NCBI GenBank assembly: GCA_900554535.1
Contig: USIA01000120.1
Location: 1-5,937, forward strand
Direction: 5' to 3'
Source of the DNA: an uncultured Oscillospiraceae bacterium
GTDB lineage: Bacteria; Bacillota; Clostridia; Oscillospirales; Acutalibacteraceae
Length of the DNA stretch: 5,937 nt
This document shows positions 5,703-5,937 of this stretch, one piece after another. Numbering within the stretch: the first letter of the stretch is position 1; the number at the start of each line of letters is the position of its first letter. The notes beneath the pieces are model-generated. The model saw only the letters and a list, made by a program, of their open reading frames with translations, did not search any database and had not been told where the DNA came from. The position numbers were made by a program, and so were the translations under genes.

Positions 5703-5937
5703 AACTCCTCCTTTCATCATCAAATATAGAATCTGTTATCTGCAAATAACACGACACAAAGCGAGAAATGTCGTATTTTCACTAATAGACACAGTTGTCT
5801 ATGCGTTTTTCATTTTTTCAATTATACAAACTGGAATTTATATAATTATCTCTCTAACTTTCCCCATTTTATAGGCTTTCCCGCCTGTCCATTAGTGAAA
5901 TGATATGTAGTTTCCCTTATTTTTGCCCTTATGAGAT
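5703..5937. other. A+T-rich leader with short inverted repeats, no clear gene
   Basis: This stretch before the XRE gene has no convincing complete gene. On the minus strand it contains a TATAAT at 5826-5821 with a poor -35, so at most a weak promoter candidate. Two further 6-bp inverted repeats lie closer to the XRE gene: TGTTAT/ATAACA (5734-5751) and ACGACA/TGTCGT (5751-5774). A 29-codon minus-strand frame open from the window edge to a TAA at 5848-5846 could be the tail of an upstream gene, but it is too short to assign. Confidence 0.5.
5785..5802. promoter_or_regulatory. Inverted repeat, candidate operator upstream of the XRE gene
   Basis: ATAGACA and TGTCTAT are separated by four bases (CAGT), an 18-bp dyad about 86 bp before the XRE start codon. 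Its size and symmetry fit a dimeric repressor site such as an XRE or BlaI-type operator. A TAGACA hexamer within it resembles a -35 on the minus strand, but no good -10 follows at the right distance. The identity of the binding protein is unknown. Confidence 0.35.

Noticed and set aside
5644..5874. Plus-strand open frame of 76 codons in the right-hand region
   Set aside because: It overlaps the XRE gene in antisense, lacks a ribosome binding site, and its hydrophobic composition simply reflects A+T-rich DNA.

Overview
This is a Firmicutes (most likely Clostridia, gut-type) gene cluster read entirely on the minus strand. It holds a two-component system and one complete plus one partial copy of an ABC-transporter module. 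The taxon is inferred from AAGGAG-type ribosome binding sites, strong Firmicutes-like -10 boxes and protein style; it is not proven. No integrase, relaxase, transposase, tRNA, rRNA or CRISPR array is visible, so a mobile-element setting is possible but not shown here.

Layout from right to left (the direction of transcription): (1) 5703-5937, an A+T-rich leader with several short inverted repeats and no convincing complete gene. (2) 5562-5699, a 45-residue XRE-type helix-turn-helix protein that stops just after its WETG motif, at a 9-bp palindrome; it looks C-terminally truncated. (3) A terminator hairpin at 5471-5502. (4) An OmpR-family response regulator (4658-5350) and a sensor-poor two-TM histidine kinase (3630-4661), overlapping by ATGA and ended by a terminator at 3596-3625. 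(5) An ABC ATPase (2787-3452) and an FtsX/MacB-type 792-residue permease (394-2772), 14 nt apart and ended by a strong terminator at 357-380. (6) The promoter and first 65 codons of a second, near-identical ABC ATPase (1-196), cut off by the window edge.

The main observation concerns regulation. The response-regulator gene and both ABC modules share the same promoter layout: a paired 11-bp direct repeat (ATGTCCG..., then WTGTWACA...) exactly 6 nt upstream of a -10 hexamer, with no usable -35. Both ABC promoters also carry a second box in the opposite orientation, 42 bp further upstream. The simplest reading is that the response regulator activates its own operon and at least two paralogous ABC modules. 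Because the kinase has almost no extracellular sensor, a transporter may supply the sensing, as in Bce-type antimicrobial-peptide detoxification systems. The substrate and that mechanism are inference.
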